Source of the DNA: Hofstenia miamia
Lineage: Eukaryota > Xenacoelomorpha > Acoela
DNA length: 64,000 nucleotides
Reading direction: 5' to 3'
Assembly (NCBI GenBank): GCA_004352715.1
Contig: SCFE01000096.1
Location: 473,909 to 537,908 of the forward strand
The position numbers were made by a program, and so were the translations under genes. This document shows, piece by piece, positions 45,091-57,713 of this stretch. The notes below the pieces were generated by a model. That model searched no databases, was not told where the DNA came from, and saw only the letters and a list, made by a program, of their open reading frames with translations. Numbering within the stretch: position 1 is the first letter of the stretch; each line of letters opens with the position of its first letter.

Positions 45091-46674
45091 AATGACGTCA
45101 GAGGTACACAGACAGCCAAAGTACACAATTACATCACAGATATCCCCACCAAGGTCAAAAGGTGGAATATCCACATATTGGAACCCAATACATACTACTA
45201 TTGTACTTTAAATAGAGCAGAAATCAATTGGAAAACTGTTGAAGTAAATTCTTTGAAAATCTTATCTTTAGATTTCTTTTGGTTTGCATATTATTAAATC
45301 ATGTCAAGCTAAATGGTAGATGCATTAGTAGTGGCTTGGGCACACATTGGGAGCCATTCAAGTGTTCTTGATCCAAGCCATGGACCTGAATTTACATTAG
45401 GGGTACAAATAGGAGTTTTTCTCCATTTAGCTGACTATTGATTCATTCAGTTGCATGTATTAAATAATTAACTTCAGAGATAAGGCTAGTTAGCCTACAT
45501 TAGGTTATACATATATTATATTATCTTGACTAATTAGGTGACCNATTTGACTACGCTGTTTGACCATCTTTCGTTTTGTCAAAATACTGTTGAACATAAT
45601 TTTAAATATAATTGCACAAAACATTTACAAAATGAAATAATCAATCCTATCATGTTTTTACATTTTAATCATTNTATATTTATAGCACTTGGTAATAAAC
45701 AACTAAATACTTGACTAGTACCTGTTAATTGTTCTTGTTTACGGTTTTTCCCTCATTTAATATTTCTGCTATGATTACGCAACGTCAACGTAAATTTGAC
45801 TACGCTGTTTGACCATCTTTCGTTTTGTCAAAATACTGTTGAACATAATTTTAAATATAATTGCACAAAACATTTACAAAATGAAATAATCAATCCTATC
45901 ATGTTTTTACATTTTAATCATTATAATCAATATCAATATTTTTAGTCTTTGTCTCCTTCATCCTTTCCTCTCATCTTGACCACACATGATAGTTTTGATT
46001 TTATTATGTCACACTGACTATTGATTCATTCAGTTGCATGTATTAAATAATTAACTTCAGAGATAAGGCTAGTTAGCCTACATTAGGTTATACATATATT
46101 ATATTATCTTGACTAATTAGGTGACCTATAAATAGACTGATAAATACACTGAGCATGTATTGTTATCTAAATGTAAGGTAGGAAGCTGCAAGTAACTGTT
46201 TACTTTATTTATCAATATTAATTAAAGCCAATAGTTTTTTGGTAATGGCTGAAGTAATATTTATTAAGCAGCTAGTGACATTGCCAGGTTGCAAAGTACA
46301 ATGTTACACATTACAAATTGAGTTTAAGTCAGTTACATCCAGCCTTGAGGGTTGCACTGAGTTAGGATAGGGAATACATAAGTTACTTTGTTGAGTTGAG
46401 ACTTGGAACTACTCAATCAACAACAGAGGCACACAGATGTGGATTGATTTGGAGATTGAAGTCAACTGGAGGCAACAGCAAAATCACAGAAGGAAATTGT
46501 GATGATGTTATACCTAAATAGTATCAGATTAGTTGGAGTTAATGTAAATTAATAACAACATATCTTATATTGGAGCAAAGAACTAAAATCAGTAATTCCC
46601 TACCTGCATCTAACAAGAAATAATAATTAAAAGAATAATTAACTCTACATTAAAGCCTGGTAGCAGATGCTACA
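45091..46674 (+). mobile_element. 5' LTR of a third gypsy element, disrupted
   Basis: The end is clear: CAGATGCTACA at 46674 followed by a primer binding site. Sequence from 45230 to 45540 and 46126 to 46674 matches 53250-54101. Between 45544 and 46012 lies foreign sequence (see 45545-46012), and about 110 bases on its two sides are duplicated, which points to an assembly join. The left edge is not defined. Confidence 0.6.
45545..46012 (-). mobile_element. Inverted fragment matching the 3' end of gypsy element 1
   Basis: The reverse complement matches about 24935-25240, i.e. the last codons of the extra region and the start of the LTR. About 130 bases (45545-45674) recur at 45796-45925, separated by a single N. 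Either a fragment insertion or misplaced gap filling. Confidence 0.55.
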
Positions 46675-46692
46675 TGGCAACCATGACAGATT
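46675..46692 (+). promoter_or_regulatory. Primer binding site, tRNA-Arg-like
   Basis: TGGCAACCATGACAGATT directly follows the LTR end. It equals the tRNA-Arg-type TGGCGACCGTGACAG with two CpG sites changed to CA, as expected for decay. Confidence 0.65.
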
Positions 46693-46903
46693 AAGAACAA
46701 GAAGAATCAACAAACCAACATCCTGACTTGGGACTTGGAGTCAATAAATGAAAAATGTAACCATGACATACAATAGCAGAAGACATGCAAAGAAAACCAT
46801 CAATACAGCACATAGTAAGCTACTACCACTACACCTAACTTGAAGCAGGTTCAGAAACAAAGAATCATGCTGAAATGCAAGCCACTACTAATCATAATTC
46901 AGA

Positions 46904-47430
46904 ATGACAAATACAAAAGGAAAGAAAGGCAGTGCCAAGAAAGGCAAAAGTAAAACAACTCCCACCCCAAGTAGAACATGTTCAGAAACAGATGCATCCC
47001 CTACAGAATTAGAAACCCTACATATGTCCCCAGAAACAGGATCCAGTGAAGTCTTAAATATCTTAAGACAGACAAATGAGACAGAAACAATACTGAGAGC
47101 CAAGATACAAATCTTAATCAAAAGAATGGTGAAACTAGAGCAGGAGAATGAAAATGCACTGAGCAAATTAAAAACAGCAGTGGACAACTGCCTAGAAAAC
47201 CAAAGTGAAAATTTCCAAAGGGATATTAAAGCATTAACAACCCAATTAGCCCAATCAAGCAAATGTTTCCAGGAACAGAGAACAAAATGGGAAAAGATAT
47301 GCTGACATTTAGAAGATGTGAACAGGCAGCTAATTTTGGACAATGACATACAAGCCTAAGAGATAGAACAGCTCAAAGATAAACTCAGATTGACAGAATT
47401 GAGCAGAGATGAGAACTTGAAAATCAAATG
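46904..47430 (+). pseudogene. Coiled-coil protein at the gag position of the third gypsy element
   Basis: From ATG 46904 there is a basic N-terminus (KGKKGSAKKGKSK), a Ser/Thr-rich part, then about 80 residues of heptad-like Lys/Glu/Leu sequence (KIQILIKRMVKLEQENENAL). A TGA at 47303 and further stops break it; the frame is coding-like to about 47430. It lies 230 bases after the primer binding site, where Gag should begin, but I see no capsid or zinc-knuckle motif. Sequence around the single N at 47560 is duplicated. Confidence 0.5.
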
Positions 47431-47781
47431 TGAGAGCTAGAAAATTTGAGACACAAAGTAAAAGTGATACAAAAAAACAAAGAGCAGAACCAGAGGGCAA
47501 CACAAATGCATTAAATAACAGTTGAGCAATCAAAAGAAAGGAGCCTACAAGCATCACCNAAAGTAAAAGTGATACAAAAAAACAAAGAGCAGAACCAGAG
47601 GGCAACACAAATGCATGAAATAACAGTTGAGCAATCAAAAGAAAGGAGCCTACAAGCATCACCCATCAATTTCAAACAATGATTTAGAGATGCAGAAGAG
47701 GAAGAGGAACATCACTGCTTGAAGTGTCTCTAGGCATTGCTCACAAGCAAGATGTCAACTAGTTTGTTTGGCAAGGGCAGC

Positions 47782-47979
47782 TCAAAGCTGATTGATCTCA
47801 GTGTTTTGAGGCTCTGGAGACAGTGGTGTCTGTGGGAGAATGAAATAAGGATTGAAAGAAAAAGGAGAAACAATAGAACTAATTCCAGTGGTGCAAAGAG
47901 CAACATCCAGGCTGCTAGTGCTCACACTGGGGAAACCCTGAGTGGGAGTTCCATTATGAGATAAACTATGAAAATCCAT
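47782..47979 (-). CDS. Gag N-terminus of a minus-strand gypsy element, fragment
   Basis: ATG at 47979. The first codons parallel the Gag start of element 2 in sequence and order (a GTP motif, SVS, then DVALCT here versus DVAPCT there), and the DNA matches 38010-38125 as well. The Ser/Pro-rich character agrees. It stops at 47782 and further Gag is not seen. Its leader and 5' LTR lie at 49202-50671, with a solo LTR inserted just upstream of the ATG. The opposite-strand open frame here is a shadow. Confidence 0.6.
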   Translation of the reverse strand: MDFHSLSHNGTPTQGFPSVSTSSLDVALCTTGISSIVSPFSFNPYFILPQTPLSPEPQNTEINQL

Positions 47980-47990
47980 TTAGCAAGTAA

Positions 47991-49201
47991 TGTAACATCC
48001 TCCACCTAGCTTATTACGCCGTGTCTGATTACTGATAATGAGTGCTTAGTAATTCGCAGGTGAGGTGTTACTACATTGTCGAACCATCAGACTATCCTCT
48101 ATTATTAACTAGTTATGTTAATAAAATGATTGAGTATTCACTATCACTGTTTAGGTGACGAAGTGATCGGATGTTTCCTCTTCAGTTCTTCTTTGGGCTC
48201 CTGCCCNNNNNNNNNNNNNNNNNNNNNNNNNNNNNNNNNNNNNNNNNNNNNNNNNNNNNNNNNNNNNNNNNNNNNNNNNNNNNNNNNNNNNNNNNNNNNN
48301 NNNNNNNNNNNNNNNNNNNNNNNNNNNNNNNNNNNNNNNNNNNNNNNNNNNNNNNNNNNNNNNNNNNNNNNNNNNNNNNNNNNNNNNNNNNNNNNNNNNN
48401 NNNNNNNNNNNNNNNNNNNNNNNNNNNNNNNNNNNNNNNNNNNNNNNNNNNNNNNNNNNNNNNNNNNNNNNNNNNNNNNNNNNNNNNNNNNNNNNNNNNN
48501 NNNNNNNNNNNNNNNNNNNNNNNNNNNNNNNNNNNNNNNNNNNNNNNNNNNNNNNNNNNNNNNNNNNNNNNNNNNNNNNNNNNNNNNNNNNNNNNNNNNN
48601 NNNNNNNNNNNNNNNNNNNNNNNNNNNNNNNNNNNNNNNNNNNNNNNNNNNNNNNNNNNNNNNNNNNNNNNNNNNNNNNNNNNNNNNNNNNNNNNNNNNN
48701 NNNNNNNNNNNNNNNNNNNNNNNNNNNNNNNNNNNNNNNNNNNNNNNNNNNNNNNNNNNNNNNNNNNNNNNNNNNNNNNNNATCCCGTGATGGATTCCAG
48801 CCACTACTAAACACAACTTGCCTAGCTGCACATTTAATTAAATAATCAAACCAGATAAAGTAGAAATGAAAATTAAATAAACTCCGAAGAATTTATTGTT
48901 CATCAGAATTAATGTTGAATCAAAGCTATTTATAAAATTTCTACAAAAGTACCTGCCAATTTTAAAATTCAAATGATTCGTCTGCCAATATGGCTGTTCA
49001 TACGTAAGTGTTAGTTTGCTCAATTTAATTTGTCAATTATTTCTTGATCGGCTAACAAGTTTCTTATTTTGACCAATATTAAATCTTAGTTGCATTTTAC
49101 AAAAATAAACTAAAGTTCATTAACTAAATTTTTACAATTAATTTCAATTAATAATCATTCGATGTTATTCAGCTTTAGTTGCCTTTTTGGATGATGCTAC
49201 A
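47991..49201 (+). mobile_element. Solo LTR with GTAA target duplication
   Basis: It starts TGTAACATCCTCCACC and ends GATGATGCTACA, with GTAA on both sides (47987-47990 and 49202-49205). Its last 330 bases match 10458-10786. It lies between the gag start and the leader of a minus-strand gypsy element and so inserted into that element. The N run at 48207-48781 is inside. Strand is arbitrary. Confidence 0.8.
48207..48781. other. Assembly gap (575 N)
   Basis: Estimated-size gap inside the solo LTR. Confidence 0.95.
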
Positions 49202-49697
49202 GTAAAACAGTAAGAAAATTCAGAAAACAAATTGAAAGAAACTCCAACTGGGTTGAGAGAAACAAAAACTAATAATGGTAACAGCACAGTGTAGGGTATG
49301 GTATTAAATCCAAACTCTAGAAGAATGAGAAAACAACAAGATAACAACCAAAATGAGTAAAAACAATGTCAAAGCTTGGTGACAGCTTCAAAGTACAAAA
49401 CTGCAGTGTAAAAATAACATAAGAGGCAAGTTATGCATCACTTGGTAGTGAAGTTGATTCATGGCCAGGGGAAACAACTATCCCAGCTGGCTCACACCAA
49501 AGAGAAAGAACAAAACCAAATATGATAGAGAAACAGTAACAGCTTGGCACTATGTCACAATCACCAGGCAAAAATTGGATGACCACTTCAGTATGTATGC
49601 AAGCTTCACAATCAGAGTTGATCTCCAGGCATTTATTCACCTGCACACTTCAACAGAATAGAGTAGAGAGTTTAACTGACACCCTAATTTGTCCAGA
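49202..49697 (-). other. Leader of the minus-strand gypsy element
   Basis: Lies between the primer binding site and the interrupted gag start; non-coding and comparable to 38126-38493. Confidence 0.5.
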
Positions 49698-49715
49698 ATC
49701 ACGTCAGGGTCACCA
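49698..49715 (-). promoter_or_regulatory. Primer binding site
   Basis: Minus strand TGGTGACCCTGACGTGAT directly follows the LTR end; again close to the tRNA-Arg type. Confidence 0.6.
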
Positions 49716-50671
49716 TGTAGAATCATGGGGGAGCTCTGGCTATTCTAGCAGTATTGGGTAACTCAAGAGTTTAGATCAAAGGTTCCAAAGTCTACCATAG
49801 CAGAGAGTGACCTGAATTCCAAGAAAAAAAACATAGATGGTGGTTCACTAATTTTGCCAAACAAATACAGAGATTCCATTTCATAGAGGACTCCAGCAGT
49901 GACTAATTCACACAGCATCATGCTGATGCCATATCTTTGAAGCTGTCCCTACTTGCCAAGGTGCTAATTGTGTTTCTCAAGTATTAATTTCTAGCTCAGT
50001 AAACAATTTATCTCAGAGTTCTCTTATCTCAGCTCATGTAAATAAATAATAAACAAAAGGCACATAATTACCATGCATTCACATTCACCAGTGGCATAGT
50101 ATATTTGCGACATATTAATTATTAAGTGCATGTACAAATTGATTGAATGAAAGTTGTTATTCCCTACACATAATTGTAACCTAAAGCAACCACAATTCAG
50201 GCTATCACCATTAAGGAGCTATTTGTTGCCCCAGACCCAGTGCAGTTTCCTCCCAAATTGCTTCCAGTCTTAAGCAATAGTTATCATTACCAAATCTAAA
50301 ATGGGTTAATAGATCATTTAATGAAAAAGAATGAATGCAGTTGATGGAAGCTAAATTTATTGTGTGCTTCACTACAGTAAACTCAGATATTTATTACAAA
50401 ATCTGTAGATTATTACCTGGATATTGTTTACAGTTACAAAACACAATTTCCCTCACAAAGTTAAAAACAAGCAATCACACAAAATTTGAATCAAGGGGAC
50501 AAATACTAACACTATCAAATAACTACACTAAAAAATAAGAATAGTTGTTTTAAAAGAAATTGATACAGATAGGTAGCAACAAATCATGAAATCAGGACGT
50601 GCAAAAGATGTAACACTAATTTCAGAGTGCCAAAATAATAAAATCAAAAGTAGGCCCCAAGTGACTCTACA
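49716..50671 (-). mobile_element. 5' LTR of the minus-strand gypsy element
   Basis: On the minus strand it starts TGTAGAGTCACTTGG (50671) and ends CATGATTCTACA (49716), 956 bases. It is of the same family as 22395-23298 and 56766-57709. The right edge abuts the extra coding region of another, plus-strand element, so this element inserted there. Confidence 0.8.
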
Positions 50672-52995
50672 TGATAGAGACATTAAACATTCTCACAAAC
50701 ATACATGAAAATTGGATTTTATCATACAGGAAGAACCTGTTTTACAATTTATTGTTTTACCACAGTCAAAGAAACACTGCCTTTGCCATACATGCTCCCC
50801 CCTCCTCAGCTCAGTATCCTCACAATGCTCTGTTTCACAGCAACACTCACTTGAACACCAAGTGCAATGTCATGCTCAAACTTCCACTGTGGGCTTAGAA
50901 ACTTTACATCCTTATTTCATAGAAACACAAACTCACTATATTATGGAAGTAAACCTCTCAAAGGATATCAAACTCTTTATCAACAAACAACTGGATACTG
51001 CCAATCACTAATTGACCTGTTCAACTCTACCATATCTTATTGATGCAGAAAAGCACCCTTCAGTGAACACACTAATATATTATATGCACAAGATGTGAGA
51101 AACTATGAATTGCTCATACTTTAGAAGTATGGTCCATACCAGTTTTGATGCAGAATTTTGATTAACTGACTTACACTGCTTGCTAACCTGTAAAGATTCC
51201 TTAGATATGCAACCTGAAATCAACTTGCACTTGAAAATATCCTTGTTGTGTACTTCCTAGAACCTGAAGAACTCTCAGATAACAAACTTATCAAAAAATT
51301 ATCACTTGCTTACAAATTAGCCAAAGCCAACAAAATAAAGCTGACAATTATAATCTCAGACATCATACAATCAAATCTCATTGGAGCAGAAATATATGAA
51401 CTTAAAGTATGCATGGATAACCTGTTCATTCTTCACCCTAACAACTTTGCAATACTGGGCCTAGATAACTACACTTCATCAACTGCCACCCTGATACACA
51501 TCAATCTGATTCTACATTAAATCTGCCCACTACATTGACTCATGGTCAACAAACATCTCACAATCAATTAATACAGGTGCAATCCCATGAACTACTAGCT
51601 GGCAAACCTGTACCACCTACAATTACAGATATTCATGTTAGCTTCACATTCTCACAATCAATTATTACACTCAATGATTTACAGCATCTAGTCCAATATC
51701 AGAGCTGATAGGCCTATGAACAATATCTGTCTGGCTCCTATGACCATTCAGATGAATGCATACTAAACAACATTCAACAAATCCTTAACTTACCAGATCA
51801 TACAGATTTCAGAACAGCCTTATTTGAGGAAACAAGAGCTCTGGACATAAGTGCTAAATCAGCACTATGGCTAATTGTCATCTACCTAACTGAGGATTCC
51901 ATAATACAATTCCTGATATCATGTAAAACCTGTGACAAATTATGCAAAAGCAAATTCTTTGAAATAGCAGTGATTCCTATCTCCTCAAAATTAAAGAATT
52001 GGCATTTATATGGAACTTCTTTACCATTGTCACCATCACATAAAAGCACTAAAGCAATTAACATGTTCAAAAGATATTACTTGCAAATAATCAATAAGGA
52101 AAATCCACTTGGCTCGTCACCAATCACATTTATTAGTAATAAATTAGCTATTGCCACATGTGACATCCACATTATAACCAATATATACAGAAAATAAATG
52201 TGGGGAGCAACTTGCAACTCAAAGCCCCATTTGTAAACAGATACCAATGCTCCACTGTCTGCATCTCATCTGTTGCCAACCACATTTGACTCTCAATTAC
52301 ATCAGTGAAGTTCAAAAGTGCCTCTTAATAATAAAAAAACAAACTTTTTTAACTATTATAACCAAAATTACTCCAAGTGCTCCTACAACACACTAACAAC
52401 TACATTAAAACACATAAAGGATGACAACAACAGAATACCAATCAAGATCATTGAACAATCAATACATTTATCACAGCAACTGCAAATCAACAAAGACAAT
52501 ATCACACCTATGAAACCACTCCTAATGCCACAACATCAACATACCATTGCAGAGAATAATGTTGAAAAATAGCAGCCAACATTACACCATCTAAACCAGA
52601 ATGGATAAGAACTAAAGCAGCTACATATTTGATACATGTTACTAAAGCTACCCCAACTGATGCAACAATAGTCAATTGCCAATATGTAACATGCAAGGAA
52701 ACAGATAGCATTTCATACATGAAAACATGCTTCACTGAAGCTTGGTCAAAAACAGAACTTGCTCTACTATTTGAGCCTCACTCTCAAATTGCTATGGACG
52801 TGGAATGTACCTCAGCTAAGTTTGTAATCTCCAAAATGAATATTGAATGATTACATGATGCCTACTGCTCAGACTCCCTATGGAATCATGTAGTTCATGC
52901 ACAGGTGAATTAACCTATTTCCAAAGGAGTTGTCAAACTAGATATCATGTAGCATAATCCAAGGCCTAATGCTGCTAAAGAAGAAAGAAGATCAG
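50672..52995 (+). pseudogene. Extra coding region (ORF3), third copy, decayed and shortened
   Basis: Plus-strand coding related to 20388-24949: ETLHPYFIETQTHYI (50900), a VVYFLEPEE block (51245-51480), ALWLIVIYLTEDS (51870), KNWHLYGTSLPLSPSHKS (52000), MDVECTSAKFVIS (52800), then SLWNHVVHAQVN. Near 52945 it jumps from the CECT-domain region directly to the C-terminal HNP motif and ends, so about 500 codons are deleted. Frames change at least three times. The N-terminal 60 codons hold a Cys/His/Gln-rich stretch (50780-50890) with no counterpart that I can align. CpG is almost absent. Function unknown, as for the other copies. Confidence 0.6.
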
Positions 52996-54101
52996 ATGAT
53001 TAGTCAAAACTAAGATCAAATTATGATTATTAATTAAAAAACAATTTAAGTTTAATTGTCAGATTATCTTTGTAAATGCAACCAAGTATTAATATAGCAA
53101 ATTAGTACTTGTTGTCAAATTTGACCAAAGAAGGGGGCGAATTTGCTTCCATTATTTTTAGCCATTTTTGGCAGGCTATACAAATTTGAATTTTGAACAA
53201 CAGGTACTTTTTGGAAGTTAACTATAAATATGCAAGAAATCATTTTGGAAATTGTTGAAGTAAATTCTTTAAAAATCTTATCTTTAGATTTTATATTGGT
53301 TTGCTTATTTATACAGAATGTCAAGGTAAATGGTAAATGCAGTAGTAGTGGTTTGGGCACATATCCGGAGTGACTCAAGGGTCCTTGATCCAAACCATGA
53401 ACCTGCATTTATGTTAAATGTATGAATAGGAGTTTTTCTCCATTTAGCTGGATACCAATTCTTCTGTTTGCATGTATCTAATAATTGATATCAACAAAAG
53501 GGCTGGATAGCCTACTGTAGGTTATACATATTTTATCTGATAGACTTAGGTGACCTATAATAGACTGATAAGGAGACTGAGCATGTACTATGTTATTTAA
53601 ATGTAAGGTAGGAAGCTGCAAGTTATTCTGTAACTTATTTTAATTAACTTATCTAAAGCCAATATTTTTCAGTAATGGCTAAAGTAATAATTATTAAGCA
53701 GCTAGTGACATTGCAAGGTTGTGAAGTGACATAAATACACACTACAAATTGAGTTTAAGTCAGTTACAAATAGCATCAAGAATTACACTGAGTTAGGATA
53801 GGGAACACATAAGAACATCAATGAGCAGAGGCTTGGAACCACTTGATTGGCAATGGGAACAAAAGTGAAGTGATTCAGAGATCAGAGTCAGCCAGAGGCC
53901 ACACCCAAATCACAGAGCTGAACTATGATGGCAGAGTACCTAAACAGTATCCAGTTACTGTAGTTAAGTGAAGATTAACAAAAACATATACAACATCAGA
54001 GTAAATTGCTAACATGCATACATCCCTACCAACTTAGAACAAAGAACAATAATTTAAAAGAATAATTTAATCTACATTAATGCTTGGTAGCAGATGCTAC
54101 A
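52996..54101 (+). mobile_element. 3' LTR of the third gypsy element
   Basis: Matches the LTR at 45230-46674 (shared GAAGTAAATTCTTT, GGTAGCAGATGCTACA) and ends at 54101. It follows the end of the extra region. The left edge is approximate. With the LTR at 45091-46674 it would bracket one element of about 9 kb, itself invaded by the minus-strand element. Confidence 0.55.
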
Positions 54102-54646
54102 ATCATCCCTACCAATGACATCACAATTGAAGAGGCAATCAAATTGGAAAATCATTACTGGCTAAACTACCAAGCAATACAATAATCTTATTTTCAGGAA
54201 TGAACAATTCATTATGGACTAACCTGATTCAACAAAAACCTAAATATTATGATGTCACAAAATGTGTTGAAATTATAATGATGATGAGAGTGAATATAAA
54301 CAATCCCATTACCATGACTGAAGAACTAGTAACTGAACACATCTGAATATATTTTGATGAGGTTAAGTCTCACAGCAACCTCTTCTTGTTTTTCAAATTC
54401 TTTTACCTGGATACACCAATCAAGGAAGAAGAAGCACATGCCTCAGATATAGATGCATGTATGATGCTACTCATTGCAATCATAGGTTTGCATTTATATT
54501 CAAAATTCTACAACATCTTTACAAGGAAGATCAACAATGTGAGAAACATACTGACAATATCAGCTCACTTTGCTAATCCTAAATACTACAAGTTCACTAA
54601 ATGTGTTACAACCAAAGTCAAATCAATATGTTATGCTAATTGTTAA
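54102..54646 (+). pseudogene. Extra coding region fragment (ORF3), another copy
   Basis: Contains IILFSGMNNSLW (54190), YYDVTKCVEIIMMMR (54250), and DACMMLLIAIIGLHLYSKFY (54450) followed by TISAHFANPKYYKF, aligning to 24330-24730 and 29640-29300. It starts right after an LTR, so it belongs to the site where that element landed or to a rearranged copy. Stops and frame changes interrupt it. Confidence 0.65.
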
Positions 54647-56059
54647 GTAATGTTAGTTACATTCTATACTTCCTCTAAATTTCTTGAAAAACACATTCTT
54701 GTCCATTGCTGTGTAAATATCATAGAGCTCCCCAAGCTGAAGATTTTAAGGTTTTTACAAGCCTGAACTTGCGAACATTGCGCCCTCTAGTGGGAAAATA
54801 ATATTTTTGCTGTCATTGATGAAAAAAATTGGCAATGGAATTTGAAAATTAAATTTTTTTTTAAATTCCCAACATTAGAAGTTTATATAAATTTTTTAAT
54901 ACACCTGAATTTTTAAATTTTTTATACCATTTATTTGAAAAAAAACTTTCCTTGAAAATTTTTTTTCATTTTTTCACACTAGTGATCTGAATTTTGATCA
55001 GAATTGTTTGAAATTTCAAGACAAAAATTTCACACAGCCATAAATTTTTTTAAAAAAAAGTTTATTTTGAAAACCCAGGTTGGCCTTTAGATATCATGCC
55101 TTAATTTTAGCAGGTTATAGCAACAAAAATTTCAAGATATCATAGCTCCATTAAAATTTTTAAATAGCAAATTTCACTGAAAAATTTGTTTCTCAGCATG
55201 TTTAGTTCTAATATCATTATTGGCTGAGCTAGGCTGGCCAGAGAACAGATTTTTTTTGAAAAAAACTATCTATAAAACTGCATTTTGTTTTTAATTTCAT
55301 TAGTCTTTAAAGTTTTGTTTAGAAATATTTCACTTTATAATAGGACACCCCTATAAACTTCCAAAAAATCAGTGTTTTTTAAATGTATATTGTGGATGAT
55401 GAAAATGGATATTATGGATAAACCTTGAATATTCATTTACATTTTACTCCATTTTATTGATATCTGTGTTTCATTCTGTAAATTTCTGAGATTTTGCCAT
55501 AGATATTGAATATACTGGGTTTTTGATAATATAAATTTTTCAGAGCATTGACTGCTACTTCTCAGTAAAAATGGATGTTTCTACATTGATTAAAGACTGG
55601 CAAATGTGTTTCTGGCATTAAATTTCTAGATTTATAAGCCCTTTCACTGTCATTCAATGAATTAAATGTGAAAACTCAAATTTGCAAGATTTCTTTTAAA
55701 ACTGCTCTTTAACTACAGTTTAGAATGAAAAACCAATATAATATTCAGATTCTAAAAGTTTGAAATTACTTGAAAATATCAATCTTTTATCTTTTAAGTA
55801 GATCTAAAGGTCATATTGTGAAATTTTCTAGAATGCCTTAGTGTCAATTTCAATTTGCCCTAAATTTAAGAGATCTCATGTTTGGGAATCAATTCCATAG
55901 CCAAATGTTTGTTTAAAATTGCTCATTCTACATAAATTTGATGCTTCTGAGTTGATTTATGGTATTAAATTTTCACCTTAAATATAAATTTAAAAATTAT
56001 ATGGAATTTTTCTTAGATTTGGCAAAAAACCCTAACTTTGTAATATTGATATTAAAACT
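54647..56059. other. AT-rich non-coding region
   Basis: No supported gene. From about 55655 to 55960 the sequence recurs at 56358-56650 across a single N. Confidence 0.5.
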
Positions 56060-56356
56060 GCAGAATTATGGGCTGGCAGAGTAATTTAACTAGAAAACTA
56101 ATTGACTCTGCAGAAGGTTTAAATAGCATTCATACAAAAGCAGCCATGATTCCATAGAATAGAATAGCAAAGAATTTATAAACTTATAGATATAACATTG
56201 GTAATTCATCCAAGTAATCAACTACCTTAGGTAAAATCCAAGATGACCAATTTGTATGGCTTCCAGCCAAAGCAAAGTCTCCAGAGTGAAGTAAAGTGCT
56301 TAACCTTAGTGACTGGTGCTACCCTATTTGTCTCACTTTTAATTTCTATCTCACAT
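56060..56356 (-). mobile_element. LTR fragment, near-duplicate of 56766-57065
   Basis: Shares GCAGAATTATGGGCTGGCAG and all that follows with the solo LTR at 56766, and stops at the single N. Probably a second haplotype left in the assembly. Confidence 0.6.
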
Positions 56357-56765
56357 NCATTCAATGAATTAAATGTGAAAACTCAAATTTGCAAGATTTC
56401 TTTTAAAACTGCTCTTTAACTACAGTTTAGAATGAAAAACCAATATAATATTCAGATTCTAAAGGTTTGAAATTACTTGAAAATATCAATCTTTTATCTT
56501 TTAAGTAGATCTAAAGGTCATATTGTGAAATTTTCTAGAATGCCTTAGTGTCAATTTCAATTTGCCCTAAATTTAAGAGATCTCATGTTTGGGAATCAAA
56601 TCTATAGGCAAATGTTTGTTTAAAATTGCTCATTCTACATAAATTTGATGCTTGGTCAATTTCAATGTGCTCTAGATTTAAGAAATCTCATCTTTGGGAA
56701 TCAATTCCATAAGAAAATTTTTTAAAATTGCTCATTCTACCTATTTTCAAACTTTCTTATTCTAT

Positions 56766-57709
56766 TGTAGAATTATGGGCTGGCAGAGTAATTTAACTAG
56801 AAAACTAATTGACTCTGCAGAAGGTTTAAATAGCATTCATACAAAAGCAGCCATGATTCCATAGAATAGAATAGCAAAGAATTTATAAACTTATAGATAT
56901 AACATTGGTAATTCATCCAAGTAATCAACTACCTTAGGTAAAATCCAAGATGACCAATTTGTATGGCTTCCAGCCAAAGCAAAGTCTCCAGAGTGAAGTA
57001 AAGTGCTTAACCTTAGTGACTGGTGCTACCCTATTTGTCTCACTTTTAATTTCTATCTCACATCAAAAAATAAAGGATCTCATTTTCATTGTTATCTCTC
57101 ATCTCACTATTAAATAGTCTGTAATTACCAGACATTCATGCTAGCCAACAGCATGGTATCATCACAGTGTTAGGTTGTATAAGTGCATGTATGTGTTGAG
57201 CTTTGAATGAGAGGTTTATTATTACCCTATACCTAACCATATACATAACCTAATTGGTCCACAATTTGGGCTGAATAGTCTAAAAGACCTCCAGGAGCTA
57301 TGTGTCGCCCTGTACTTGAGAAAGTACTCCCAAATTGTTGCAGAACTTAAGCAATTATTTTCATATCAAAATAATAGTAAAAAGAAAATACAATGGTAAA
57401 ACAGTAGTTGAAGCTAGATAAAATCTATTAACTGTTCTCTACACTTGTTCTCAGTTTTATACAAAAATGCATTTATTACCTGCCTTTGTTTACAATAGAG
57501 TTGTCAACGTAGTTTAATCATGCTCAATAATTTGTTTCCCTTGCAAATTCAATTTGAGCAATCCAAATAAGCACCATCAAGTGGATGACAAACTAATTAT
57601 AGCAACCTAATATCAAAATTATCAATTTGACGTCACACTGATGTAAAATACAAAATATGTCAAATAAATGCTCTAGAAAATTTATTAAAAGTCCCTGAGT
57701 GACTCTACA
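56766..57709 (-). mobile_element. Solo LTR with CTAT target duplication
   Basis: On the minus strand it starts TGTAGAGTCACTCAGG (57709) and ends ATAATTCTACA (56766). CTAT flanks both ends (56762-56765 and 57710-57713). Family as at 22395-23298 and 49716-50671. Confidence 0.88.
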
Positions 57710-57713
57710 CTAT

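Noticed and set aside
47737-47964. Plus-strand open frame of 75 codons
   Set aside because: It is antisense to the gag N-terminus at 47782-47979, which has a homologue at 38125.
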